From assembly GCF_018678075.1 (NCBI RefSeq), contig NZ_JAHHIR010000037.1:1-64000 (forward strand): a DNA stretch of 64,000 nt. The letters run 5' to 3'. Shown here piece after piece: positions 45,628-54,075 of this stretch (position 1 is its first letter; every line of letters starts with the position of its first letter). A program made the position numbers and the translations under genes. This stretch comes from Epibacterium ulvae (GTDB lineage: Bacteria; Pseudomonadota; Alphaproteobacteria; Rhodobacterales; Rhodobacteraceae). The notes under the pieces are model-generated. The model was not told the DNA's origin. It did not search any database and saw nothing but the letters and a program-made list of their open reading frames with translations.

Positions 45628-47448
45628 CTATTCAGCGTCCACCCACCAAACATCTGGGAGGAAATAGGTTTCCTTGTCCCCATAGATTGGAATGTAATCC
45701 GGGTACTTCAGCTCTTTGACGTGGGCGATGTAGGCGCTGTCGTATTGCCAGATTGGGATCACGTACCGCCCCGCAGTCAGCAGCCGATCCAACGCGCGAC
45801 TGGCGGCTTGGAAGTCTTCGGTCGAATGTGCTGCCAACATGGTGCCAATCATCGCATCGATGGCCGGGCTGTTGATGCCTGGCAGATTTCGGCTGCCGGA
45901 TTGGTCGACCCCGGCGCTGCCCCAATAGAGGTATTGTTCGTTGCCGGGGCTCAGCGACAGGGCGCGGCGTATGGGAATAATGTCGAAGTCATAGGCCGTT
46001 TCGCGTTCCACAAACTGGGCGTTGTCAACGATGTCGATCGACAGGGAGATGCCCAGACGTTTCAACGCCTGCCCATAGATGTCGATGATCGATTTGGTCT
46101 GCTGGTCCGCTTGTCGGATCAGAACACGTAAGGTGACCGGCGTGTCGGAGTTACAGTGCAGCGCACCGTCGGTCACAACGCAGCCAGCCTCCTGCAGCAT
46201 TTTGACCGCTTTGCGCAGGTTCTTGCGGTTGCGCAAGCTGCCATCCGAGGCCGGTGGTTGATAGCCTTCCAGCGTTCCTGGGATCAGCTCCGACTTGTAA
46301 GGAGCTAATAACGCTTCCGTTTTCCCGGTTGCAGCACCGGGGATGAGGCCAAGAGAAGAGCCAGAGAAGTAAGAGGCTATTCGTTTTTGCTGCCCGCCAG
46401 TGATCGTCTCATTTATGTATTCAAAGTTAAACGCCAGCATCAACGCTTCGCGCACCTGCCAATCATTTAGCGGCGTGTTGCGTGTATTCAGCGCAAGACC
46501 CGTAATTCCGGTTGGCTTTTGATGTGGGATTTCTGATTTCACCACGTCGCCATTTTGGGCACGGGGGAAGTTGTAGGCGTTTTTCCAGAGGTTTGCGTTG
46601 TATTCGCGATAGGTGCTCAGCTCGCCTGCTTTGAAGGCTTCAAACATAACCGTGCCGTCACCGAACAGCTCAACCCGCAACTCATCTGCGTTTTGGGTGC
46701 CGTTGCGAAACGGCAGATCCTTACCCCAGTAGTCCGGATTGCGCTTCATGGTGAAGTAGCGATTGGGCTCGTAATCGCTCAGTACATAGGCCGAGGATGA
46801 AATGGGTGCTTCGCTCAGGCCGGAATTGGCAAGGTCTTTTCCCTCCCATTGCGCCTTTTTCAAAATGGGGCGCAGGCCTGCAATCAGCGCCAATTCACGG
46901 TTGTCTGATGCAAAGCTCAGCCGCACCTTGCCCGGGCCGGTTGTTTCTATTTTGGAAACTTGTTGCCAGAATCCACGGTATCTGGCGTGCCCTTCGGTGC
47001 CCAAGGTTTCATAGGACCAGATCACGTCCTCGACCGTAACCGGGCTTCCATCCGAGAATTTTGCAGCCGGGTTTAGGGTGAATTCAACCCAGGACCGGTC
47101 GTCTGGAACCTCAATCGATTCGGCCAAAAGGCCGTACAACGTGAAGGGTTCATCCAGACTACGCCCCATCAAGCTCTCAGAGGCCCAATATCTGTAGTGC
47201 CAGGGCGTGCTGCCTTTGCGCGCAAATGGGTTCAATGTGTCAAAGCCGCCGGTCGCTCCAAAGGTGATGCGACCGCCCTTTGGCGCGTCCGAGTTGGCAT
47301 AAGGTAATGACACAAAATCCGGTGGTAGGGCGGGGTCGCCATACATAGCTATGGCATGGGCTGATTCTGCTTGCGCAGAGGCAGCGGTGAAAAGGGCCAT
47401 GATTCCGGCCAATGCGCCGAAGCGGCGAGAGAAATATTTCGGTGCCAA
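45628..47448 (-). CDS. extracellular solute-binding protein, YejA-like (SBP family 5)
   Basis: The 606-residue precursor has a signal peptide (about 1-28, cut after SAQA) and a family 5 peptide-binding fold. HAIAMYGDPALPPDFVSLPY and the segment KGGRITFGATGGFDTLNPF are typical of YejA-type proteins, as are NPAAKFSDGSPVTVEDVIWS and the C-terminal LPGINSPAIDAMIG. YejA members deliver peptides or microcin-like compounds to YejBEF. No permease or ATPase gene is next to it, so it depends on components elsewhere. It is divergent from the predicted small RNA. Confidence 0.88.
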   Translation of the reverse strand: MAPKYFSRRFGALAGIMALFTAASAQAESAHAIAMYGDPALPPDFVSLPYANSDAPKGGRITFGATGGFDTLNPFARKGSTPWHYRYWASESLMGRSLDEPFTLYGLLAESIEVPDDRSWVEFTLNPAAKFSDGSPVTVEDVIWSYETLGTEGHARYRGFWQQVSKIETTGPGKVRLSFASDNRELALIAGLRPILKKAQWEGKDLANSGLSEAPISSSAYVLSDYEPNRYFTMKRNPDYWGKDLPFRNGTQNADELRVELFGDGTVMFEAFKAGELSTYREYNANLWKNAYNFPRAQNGDVVKSEIPHQKPTGITGLALNTRNTPLNDWQVREALMLAFNFEYINETITGGQQKRIASYFSGSSLGLIPGAATGKTEALLAPYKSELIPGTLEGYQPPASDGSLRNRKNLRKAVKMLQEAGCVVTDGALHCNSDTPVTLRVLIRQADQQTKSIIDIYGQALKRLGISLSIDIVDNAQFVERETAYDFDIIPIRRALSLSPGNEQYLYWGSAGVDQSGSRNLPGINSPAIDAMIGTMLAAHSTEDFQAASRALDRLLTAGRYVIPIWQYDSAYIAHVKELKYPDYIPIYGDKETYFLPDVWWVDAE

Positions 47449-47528
47449 TTTCGCAACAATCCCGATGAAGCCTTATTTTCTTAGGTGGCGACGCTATCGG
47501 CTTGGGCACATCAAATCAAACTTTTAGC

Positions 47529-47557
47529 TTGGACCAAGGCCGGAAATTGCTTATAAA
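47529..47557 (+). promoter_or_regulatory. sigma70-type promoter for predicted small RNA
   Basis: A TTGGAC -35 box (47529-47534) and TATAAA -10 box (47552-47557) are separated by exactly 17 bases. A start near 47563-47565 is expected. No plus-strand reading frame follows before the terminator at 47612. Confidence 0.6.
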
Positions 47558-47563
47558 GGGATC

Positions 47564-47638
47564 ACTGCTCGATAGGTTTCTTGCCTGTATGAAACCTGCC
47601 TCAATAACTCAACGCCCGCCTTGCGCGGGCGTTTTTTT
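47564..47638 (+). ncRNA. predicted small RNA, about 75 nt
   Basis: Between the YejA-like gene and bdhA lies a short transcription unit with its own promoter (47529-47557) and a strong terminator (47612-47638). The predicted RNA has a first hairpin AGGTTTC / GAAACCT (47574-47580, 47591-47597) with a loop TTGCCTGTAT. A 14-base single-stranded linker, CTCAATAACTCAA-like, joins it to the terminator stem with a seven-T tail. It has no start codon with a ribosome site. The features fit an Hfq-type trans-acting sRNA (A/U-rich linker, 3' poly-U). Alternatively it is the start of a long bdhA leader that is attenuated. I do not recognise a known family. Confidence 0.5.
47612..47638 (+). terminator. strong terminator upstream of bdhA, closes the predicted sRNA
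   Basis: ACGCCCGC / GCGGGCGT pairs around a 5-base loop and is followed by seven T. No plus-strand protein gene lies upstream of it, so it is an orphan terminator unless the sRNA is real. Confidence 0.9.
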
Positions 47639-47779
47639 CTGCCCGATTGCCGGGCAAATGACGGGCCATTCCAGTGCTCGTTTACGGCGGGCGATAGATA
47701 CCAAAACCGTTTCCTTTTGCAGGTGCAGCATGTCAGACTGCGCATCAGAGCGAGATATCCAAATCGGAGGGAAGAGGCC

Positions 47780-48553
47780 ATGGTATTAAAAGGCAAAACA
47801 GCCGTTGTTACAGGTTCGAATTCAGGTATCGGACTTGGCGTCGCACGAGAGATTGCGCGCGCCGGTGCAGATGTGGTCCTGAACTCATTTTCGGACACTG
47901 CCGACGACCATGCGTTGGCGGAAACAATGTCACAGGAATTCGGCGTCACCGTGCGCTATATCCAGGCAGATATGTCGGATGGCGCCCAGTGTCGAGCCCT
48001 GATCGAGAAGTCCGGAGCCTGCGATATTTTGGTGAACAATGCCGGTATTCAGCACGTGGCACCGATTGACGACTTCCCGGTTGAAAAGTGGGACGCGATC
48101 ATTGCGATCAATATGAGCTCTGTGTTTCACACGACAGCTGCTGCTTTGCCAGTCATGCGCGCAGCGGGTTGGGGGCGGGTGATCAACATCGCTTCAGCCC
48201 ATGGTTTGACGGCCTCTCCGTTCAAGTCCGCCTATGTCGCCGCCAAACATGGGGTCGTGGGCATGACCAAGACGGTGGCGCTGGAGACCGCAGAAGAGCC
48301 GATCACCTGTAATGCCATTTGCCCGGGCTATGTACTCACGCCGCTGGTCGAGGCGCAGATCCCGGATACGATGGCGAAATACAACATGGGCCGGGAAGAG
48401 GTGATCAAGAAGGTCATGTTGGAACGCCAACCCTCCCGTGAATTTGCCACCGTGGAACAGCTAGGTGGAACAACGGTGTTTCTGGCCTCAGACGCCGCCG
48501 CGCAGATCACCGGAACGACGATCAGCGTTGATGGTGGTTGGACCGCACTATAA
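47780..48553 (+). CDS. bdhA: 3-hydroxybutyrate dehydrogenase
   Basis: The 257-residue short-chain dehydrogenase interconverts 3-hydroxybutyrate and acetoacetate with NAD, linked to polyhydroxybutyrate turnover. It shows the cofactor motif VVTGSNSGIGLGVAREIARA, NNAG in ILVNNAGIQHVAPID, the catalytic serine and YxxxK in INIASAHGLTASPFKSAYVA followed by AKHG, and the C-terminal GTTISVDGGWTAL. The pattern ITCNAICPGYVLTPLVE is typical of BdhA. The ATG at 47780 follows GGAGG. A terminator follows. The secreted PHB-depolymerase-like esterase at 30.8 kb may supply related substrate. Confidence 0.93.
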   Translation: MVLKGKTAVVTGSNSGIGLGVAREIARAGADVVLNSFSDTADDHALAETMSQEFGVTVRYIQADMSDGAQCRALIEKSGACDILVNNAGIQHVAPIDDFPVEKWDAIIAINMSSVFHTTAAALPVMRAAGWGRVINIASAHGLTASPFKSAYVAAKHGVVGMTKTVALETAEEPITCNAICPGYVLTPLVEAQIPDTMAKYNMGREEVIKKVMLERQPSREFATVEQLGGTTVFLASDAAAQITGTTISVDGGWTAL

Positions 48554-48576
48554 GCGGGGTTTACATTGAAAACGAC

Positions 48577-48606
48577 AAAGGGCGCCGATATTGGCGCCCT
48601 TTTTTG
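48577..48606 (+). terminator. terminator after bdhA
   Basis: AAAGGGCGCC / GGCGCCCTTT pairs around a 6-base loop (GATATT) and is followed by further T residues. It also suits the convergent DUF502 gene. Confidence 0.9.
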
Positions 48607-48622
48607 TTTTTAGAACGGGTAT

Positions 48623-49306
48623 TTAAGAGCCGTTTTTGATGTTCTCGTCTTCCTTGGAGCTCGGATAAACAAGACCCGCGGAAATGACCAATTTGGCTGC
48701 GTCTTCGACGCTCATATCCAATTCGGTCACGTCTTCTTCGGGGAAGTATAACAGGAAACCGGATGTCGGGTTCGGGGTTGTTGGGACAAAGACGCTCAAA
48801 AGATTGCCGCTGGTTGCGGCTTTTTCGGCCACTTCACCCTTGGCCGGGGTCGAGATGAAACCGATCGCCCAAATGCCTTTGCGCGGATATTGAATCAGGC
48901 AGGCGCGTTCAAACGTCCGCTCGGACTGTGCAAATACTGTTTCCGAAATCTGTTTGATCCCGGAATAAATCGAGCGCACTACCGGCATCCGGTCGACCAA
49001 TCCTTCGGCAAAGCCGATCAGGGAGCGTCCTAAAATCCCTTTGGCGATCCAACCAACGACAATGGTAAACAGAAGGAAGATGATTAATCCGACGCCGCGC
49101 AGGTTGATGCCGATGTATTTTTCCGGCTGGAATGTGTCAGGCACCAGCGGCAGGACCACGCCGTCGATCCAACCCATTGCCGACCAAAGTAGCCAAACCG
49201 TCAGTCCAACTGGTGCGATGACCACGATCCCGGTCAGGAACGAGGACCGAAGTCTAGAGAACAGGCCAGGGCCACGATGTGGCTCTTCGTCAAAAGGCGT
49301 AGTCAT
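48623..49306 (-). CDS. DUF502 family membrane protein
   Basis: The 227-residue protein has two N-terminal transmembrane helices (about 21-43 and 73-95) followed by a cytosolic domain. Conserved DUF502 segments are LTGIVVIAPVGLTVWLLWS, DRMPVVRSIYSGIKQISET, RACLIQYPRKGIWAIGF and a VFVPTTPNPTSGFLLY stretch. Function is unknown; plant homologues (COV) affect vascular patterning, and bacterial ones are uncharacterised. The C-terminus is a short acidic tail. It stands alone between bdhA and psuG. Confidence 0.88.
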   Translation of the reverse strand: MTTPFDEEPHRGPGLFSRLRSSFLTGIVVIAPVGLTVWLLWSAMGWIDGVVLPLVPDTFQPEKYIGINLRGVGLIIFLLFTIVVGWIAKGILGRSLIGFAEGLVDRMPVVRSIYSGIKQISETVFAQSERTFERACLIQYPRKGIWAIGFISTPAKGEVAEKAATSGNLLSVFVPTTPNPTSGFLLYFPEEDVTELDMSVEDAAKLVISAGLVYPSSKEDENIKNGS

Positions 49307-49386
49307 TGGTCATCAATTCCGTTAGTTGACTGCAACTTAGGGTCGGAGCGGCGATACGACAATGGGGTGAATGACGCAAAAACCCG

Positions 49387-50298
49387 TCAACCCTGCAACG
49401 CGGTCAGTTCTTGAGCAATTTGTGCGGCCAATTTCGCGTTATTTCTGACCAGCGCGATATTGGCTTCCAAAGAGCGGCCTTCGGTCAGTTCAAAAATTCG
49501 CTGCAACAAGAACGGGGTGACGGCTTTGCCAATGACACCTTGGGTATCCGCTTCGCTTTGCGCTTGTGCAATGATTGGCGACAAAACATCGCTTTTGATT
49601 TGTGCAGTTTCGGGGATGGGATTTGCAATCAGCTGACCGCCCGGCAGACCCATAGCCTGGCGCGTGACAAAAGCGCGGGCGATACTGGCTGTATCATCCA
49701 TCCGCAAGGGCGCCTTGAGATCTGACTGAGCCGACCAGAACGCAGGCAAGCTGTCTTGCCCAAAGGCGATCACCGGAACGCCATTGGTTTCCAGAAATTC
49801 CAGCGTCTTGGGCAGATCAAGGATGGCTTTGGCGCCGGCTGCAATGACATTGACCGGGGTCTGTGCCAATTCGGGCAGGTCGGCCGAGATATCAAATGTG
49901 CTCTCGGCCCCTTTGTGAACGCCGCCGATGCCGCCGGTTGCAAAAACCGCGATCCCGGCGAGGTGCGCGGCTATCATGGTCGCGGCAACCGTGGTCGCTC
50001 CGGTTCCGCCCGTCGCAATGCACGCGGCCATATCCGCGCGCGAGACTTTGGCAACGTTTTGCGCTTGGCCGAGCGCTTTCAGCTGATCCGCCTCGAGGCC
50101 GACGTGCAATGTGCCTTCGATCACTGCGATGGTTGCTGGTGTCGCGCCCGCATCGCGGATGTCCTGTTCGACCAGCGCTGCGGTTTCCACGTTGCGCGGG
50201 TAGGGCATGCCGTGGGTGATGATCGTGCTTTCCAGTGCGACAATCGGACGGGCCTCTGCCTTTGCGGCGGAGACTTCGGAAGAATAGGTGATGTTCAT
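49387..50298 (-). CDS. psuG: pseudouridine-5'-phosphate glycosidase
   Basis: PsuG splits pseudouridine 5'-phosphate to uracil and ribose 5-phosphate, completing pseudouridine breakdown. The 303-residue protein has the family signature PIVALESTIITHGMPYP with its metal/phosphate residues, TIAVIEGTLHVGL, VSRADMAACIATGGTGATTV and VFATGGIGGVHKGAE. The start ATG overlaps the psuK stop by 4 bases, so kinase and glycosidase are made together. In some bacteria PsuK and PsuG are fused; here they are separate proteins in the same order. Confidence 0.95.
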   Translation of the reverse strand: MNITYSSEVSAAKAEARPIVALESTIITHGMPYPRNVETAALVEQDIRDAGATPATIAVIEGTLHVGLEADQLKALGQAQNVAKVSRADMAACIATGGTGATTVAATMIAAHLAGIAVFATGGIGGVHKGAESTFDISADLPELAQTPVNVIAAGAKAILDLPKTLEFLETNGVPVIAFGQDSLPAFWSAQSDLKAPLRMDDTASIARAFVTRQAMGLPGGQLIANPIPETAQIKSDVLSPIIAQAQSEADTQGVIGKAVTPFLLQRIFELTEGRSLEANIALVRNNAKLAAQIAQELTALQG

Positions 50299-51185
50299 GA
50301 CTGCAAAAGCTCTCCGGACACATAGGAAGCAGCGGCGGCGAGCGCCGAATTGAGGGCATCTGCGGGTGTTTCACCGCGGAGTTCGGCGGCGATATGGGCC
50401 GCCATAAAGGTATCGCCCGCACCGGTGATCCGCTTGACGGTAACTGGGGGCGGGGTTTGTGACAGCACTCCGTCGGGCGTTGCAAAGCTCGCATCCCGGC
50501 CACCATGCGTGACCATAACCCGCGCGGCCCCTGCTGCGATCAACGCCTGTGCGGCATCTTGGCTGCTGTCAAAGAGGCGATCTACCAGAATACCGGCCTC
50601 CTCCAGATTGACATAAAGCGTGCCGCGCCCATGGGTCAGAAAGGGCCGCAGCCGTTCGGCCTTACCGGGAGAGGCGGGCGCGATGCGCAAATCTGCGGCG
50701 GCAAACAGCGGATTTTCGGCAATGTCTTGCAGCAGTGCAAGGGTCAGATTGCCGTCCAACGCGATCAAACCGGAGTAGGGCGCATCTGGACTGCCAAGCC
50801 GCCCATCGGAAAGCGGCGTCAAAATCGCATTGCCCACGGTTTCCAGCGAATGGGCATCGGCAATGGCAGCGACCAAACCGTTGGCCCCTTCGATGGCCAT
50901 GTAGCAATCTGTTGGCAGGCCGTTGGGACGATGCACATATTGCATGTCCAGACCAAGCGCGGCGCTGGCGGACATCAGGTCGTCGCCTTCGGTATCCTGT
51001 CCAATTGCGGTCAAAGCGGCAGGCGTTATGTCAAACTTTGCAAGCGCTTGCGCGATGTTGAGTGCGACACCACCGGGCAGGCGCTGAATGCGACCCGGCA
51101 CATCATTGGACAAGGCCATGCTGCGCGGCGTGCGGCCGACGATATCCCATAGGACAGAACCGATACAGATGACTTGGGCAGACAT
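50295..51185 (-). CDS. psuK: pseudouridine kinase, PfkB family
   Basis: The 296-residue ribokinase-type enzyme phosphorylates pseudouridine, feeding PsuG. The N-terminal substrate region is VICIGSVLWDIVGRTPR, followed by RLPGGVALNIAQALAK, and the C-terminal ATP/anion-hole motif is ITGAGDTFMAAHIAAE with the catalytic aspartate. Assignment to pseudouridine, not another sugar or nucleoside, rests on the 4-base overlap with psuG. The ATG at 51185 with AAGGGAAC upstream is preferred to an ATG seven codons earlier. Divergent from the HupE-like gene. Confidence 0.93.
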   Translation of the reverse strand: MSAQVICIGSVLWDIVGRTPRSMALSNDVPGRIQRLPGGVALNIAQALAKFDITPAALTAIGQDTEGDDLMSASAALGLDMQYVHRPNGLPTDCYMAIEGANGLVAAIADAHSLETVGNAILTPLSDGRLGSPDAPYSGLIALDGNLTLALLQDIAENPLFAAADLRIAPASPGKAERLRPFLTHGRGTLYVNLEEAGILVDRLFDSSQDAAQALIAAGAARVMVTHGGRDASFATPDGVLSQTPPPVTVKRITGAGDTFMAAHIAAELRGETPADALNSALAAAASYVSGELLQS

Positions 51186-51388
51186 GGGCGAAGTTCCCTT
51201 TGGCATGACTTCCTATTGCAACCTTTTGACCCGGTCGCAAGCGGCTTCCTGAATTTAGCAACCGACGGGATGGACGGGCTTTGCGATAGGTTGACGGCCG
51301 CGAGGATAAAACAGCCAGTTTCCAATCGCAAACCACTGGAAATGCAGCGCAACTGGTGTCTACTGTAGATCAGGGTCACGTGTGATCG

Positions 51389-52447
51389 GTGCGGGTTGAG
51401 GAGAACACACTGCGGCGTTTTGGGTATCTGTTTCAACTGACGTGCAATTGCTTGGCGCTTTTGTTGCTGCTGTGGCAATCACAAGCGTTTGCCCAAAGCA
51501 CAGGGCCTACAATCGTTGATTTCAGACGCGACGGGCCATCCCTATTGGTGGATGTCACGCTAGAAGCGCCGCCGGGCGCGGACTGGGTTTCGGAACAGCT
51601 TTTTGATGAACCCGCTCATATTGCGCGCATGACGGACGGCATGGTCTCATTCGGAATTGGGTTTGCAGAATTAACGGTGCAAGACCTACGCAAGACCGAG
51701 GCAGACGCCACAGTTGAACTTGCCTTCACCCTGTCCCTGACCATCCCACCCGAGGCTGAGGTGGTCACGTTTCGCTGGCCACTGGCATTCGGCGCGGTTG
51801 TGTTGCGGCAGCACGGCGTTCCCGAGGCCTTTGGCGGGTATTTTGCACAAGGGCAGTTTCCAGACGCGATCCCGCTTGCGGGCGGGGCGGCGCGCAGTAG
51901 CCAAGACATTGCGGTCCAGAATTTCGTAACCGGTATTGAAACGGTGTGGCCGCGCGGGGTGGAGTTTATCTTCCTGGCGGCTTTGATCTTTTTAAAACGA
52001 GGCTGGCCTGGTCCCATGATCGCGCAGCTCGCCGCCATGGGGTTTGGTAATGCCTGCGCCGTTGTCGCGCTGTCTTTTGTAACTTGGAGCCCTACGCCAG
52101 CGCTAGTGGCCTGGGCGCTGCCGGTGGTTGTTGTGATGCTAGCGCTCGACAATATCGTGATGCGGGGCCTGCGCGTCTGGCGTCTGGCCCTGTTGTTTCT
52201 CTTTGCGGGTTTGCACAGTTTTGGGTTCGCAGCCACAATGGGCGGTGCAAATATTGCAGCGATGCAAGTCTTGCCTGCCACTGCCGGCTATGGGCTGGGA
52301 ATACTCGTCGCGATTTCTGGCGCTGTTTTGGTCGGTTATCTAACGCTGGCCATTTGGTTCGGGCATAGCCTAAAATACCGGGGGCGGGTGATTATGCCTG
52401 CCAGCCTGACCGTTCTTGGTTGGGAGTTGTATCGCCTGTTCGGTTAG
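51389..52447 (+). CDS. HupE/UreJ-like membrane protein, degenerate metal-site type
   Basis: The 352-residue protein has a signal peptide (about 13-35, ending AFAQ), a periplasmic beta-rich domain (about 38-165) and a six-to-seven-helix membrane domain. The latter resembles HupE/UreJ_2 (FLFAGLHSFGFAATMGG corresponds to the family's LLHGFGFA). The positions that normally carry histidines in the first helices (GxDHLLF and AHSxT) read PRGVEFIF and FGNACAV, so nickel or cobalt transport is doubtful. The start is GTG at 51389; a GAGGAG site lies 8-20 bases inside the frame, so a rare CTG start at 51410 is possible. Family call moderate. Confidence 0.5.
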   Translation: MRVEENTLRRFGYLFQLTCNCLALLLLLWQSQAFAQSTGPTIVDFRRDGPSLLVDVTLEAPPGADWVSEQLFDEPAHIARMTDGMVSFGIGFAELTVQDLRKTEADATVELAFTLSLTIPPEAEVVTFRWPLAFGAVVLRQHGVPEAFGGYFAQGQFPDAIPLAGGAARSSQDIAVQNFVTGIETVWPRGVEFIFLAALIFLKRGWPGPMIAQLAAMGFGNACAVVALSFVTWSPTPALVAWALPVVVVMLALDNIVMRGLRVWRLALLFLFAGLHSFGFAATMGGANIAAMQVLPATAGYGLGILVAISGAVLVGYLTLAIWFGHSLKYRGRVIMPASLTVLGWELYRLFG

Positions 52448-52469
52448 GTCCGCGCACCGGATGCTGGCT

Positions 52470-53102
52470 TCAGGTCATCAATGACTGAAACCGTTGCAGG
52501 GTCGCCAGCGGGTCCTCGGTGCGCCAAATTTCATCGCCGATGCCAAAGAAATCAGTGAATGGCGCGACTTTGCGAATGGCGTCGTCATCCAGCCCGCCTT
52601 CGGCAACCACCGGCACTTCGATCATCTGCGACCACCATTCAAACAGCTCAACTTCGGCCTGCGCACCATCACCAAGGCCTGAGGCGCCGATCGGGCCAAA
52701 TGCGACATAGTCCACACCAGCCTCGCCGGCAGTCATCCCGTCATGGCGCGAGGCACCGCAGAAGCTGCCAACAATTGCATCCGCACCAAGGGTTTTGCGC
52801 GCATTGCGCACGGATTTCATTGCATCGGTCAAATGCACACCGTCCAACCCCAGACGTTCGGCCAGAACAATATGGTCCGAGATCACCAGCGCCACATCGC
52901 GCGAAATGGTGACTTCACGTAGAGCATCGCTTGCGCGGCTCAGCGTATCCTCGTCGCGGCTGGCCAGATCCAGGCGCACACAGGCAATTTCCTCAGCATC
53001 CAGCACGCGGGCGAGCTGCTCGGTGAACCGCGCCAGCTCAAACGTGGGCGGTGTCGTCAAATAGATCTGTGGCTGCTCGGGGGCTTGGGCCTGGGTTTCC
53101 AT
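52470..53102 (-). CDS. ThiE/TenI-like TIM-barrel protein
   Basis: The 210-residue protein has the overall strand pattern of thiamine phosphate synthase: IYLTTPPTFE, VALVISDHIVLAERLGLDGV, HLTDAMKSV, AIVGSFCGASRHDGMTAGEA, VDYVAFGPIGASG, VVAEGGLDDDAI. Key ThiE residues are not conserved: the QxRxK loop is VRLDLAS, the HLGQxD loop is HLTD, and the FPTxTK phosphate loop is IGASGLG. It is therefore probably a relative with another or lost activity, although automatic annotation would call it ThiE. No thiamine genes are nearby. It is divergent from trmJ. Confidence 0.6.
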   Translation of the reverse strand: METQAQAPEQPQIYLTTPPTFELARFTEQLARVLDAEEIACVRLDLASRDEDTLSRASDALREVTISRDVALVISDHIVLAERLGLDGVHLTDAMKSVRNARKTLGADAIVGSFCGASRHDGMTAGEAGVDYVAFGPIGASGLGDGAQAEVELFEWWSQMIEVPVVAEGGLDDDAIRKVAPFTDFFGIGDEIWRTEDPLATLQRFQSLMT

Positions 53103-53267
53103 TCCGCGTGCTCCTGTTTGTCGATTGACAGGTATTTACCGGAAATGCTGGCGGACGCAAGGATTTGTCCCAAGGAAAAGCCAGGTTTGAGGGCAGGGCG
53201 GCCCCATCTGGATCTTGCCCCCAAGGCCGCAGGCGACTACAGCAGGACGGATTTTGCGGAGAAAGTG

Positions 53268-54014
53268 ATGCCTAGCCCAACCCCTCAGCCGTCCTTTGTG
53301 CTTGTACGTCCCCAAATGGGGGAAAATATCGGCGCGGCGGCGCGTGCGATGTGGAACTTTGGTTTGGACCGGATGCGGATTGTGGCGCCCCGCGATGGCT
53401 GGCCCAATCCCAAAGCGGTGGCCATGGCGTCTGGCGCAGGACGGCTGTTGGATGAGGCGCAGTTGAATGAGGATCTGGCTGGCGCTTTGAAAGACTGCAC
53501 CTATGTCTTTGCCACCACCGCCCGGCCGCGTGAGCTGACCAAACCGGTGTTCAGCCCCGAAGCTGCGATGAAACTGGCGGCGGAAAAGATCAAAGCAGGT
53601 GAAAAGATCGCCGTGTTGTTTGGCCCGGAACGAGCGGGTCTGGAAAACGAGGACATCGCCAAGGCCAACGCCATCATTTCCGTGCCGGTCAATCCAGAGT
53701 TCGCCTCATTGAACCTTGGGCAATGTGTGTTGCTGACCGCCTACGAATGGCGTCGCCAGGTCGAAGAGATCGAGCATGAGGTTCTTGATATCGGCAAATC
53801 TGACTGGGCAACCGGGCAAGAGGTCGAAGCGCTGGTCAAACACTACGAAGATCGACTGACCGAGGCTGGCTATTTCTATCCACCAGAAAAAGCACCGGGC
53901 ATGAAGGTTGTGTTCCGCAACCTGTGGAGCCGCATGCGCCTGACACGAGCGGATGTGCAGATGTTGCACGGTATCATGCGACAGATGGTCCGTTGGCGCG
54001 AACATCGCGACTGA
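53268..54014 (+). CDS. trmJ: tRNA/rRNA 2'-O-methyltransferase, TrmJ-like (SPOUT)
   Basis: The 248-residue SpoU-family enzyme is expected to methylate the 2'-OH of nucleotide 32 in tRNAs using SAM. The first motif is LVRPQMGENIGAAARAMWNF, motif 2 is VLFGPERAGLENEDI and motif 3 (knot) is SVPVNPEFASLNLGQCVLL. A helical C-terminal extension (about 165-248) matches TrmJ. The ATG at 53268 has GGAGAAAG upstream; the 183 bases of open frame before it overlap thiE-like upstream DNA and are not conserved. Confidence 0.9.
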   Translation: MPSPTPQPSFVLVRPQMGENIGAAARAMWNFGLDRMRIVAPRDGWPNPKAVAMASGAGRLLDEAQLNEDLAGALKDCTYVFATTARPRELTKPVFSPEAAMKLAAEKIKAGEKIAVLFGPERAGLENEDIAKANAIISVPVNPEFASLNLGQCVLLTAYEWRRQVEEIEHEVLDIGKSDWATGQEVEALVKHYEDRLTEAGYFYPPEKAPGMKVVFRNLWSRMRLTRADVQMLHGIMRQMVRWREHRD

Positions 54015-54075
54015 TCCACGGCACGCATACTATATCAGCCAAGGTAGGCCGAGGCGGTAAGAGAACGAGGCAAGT

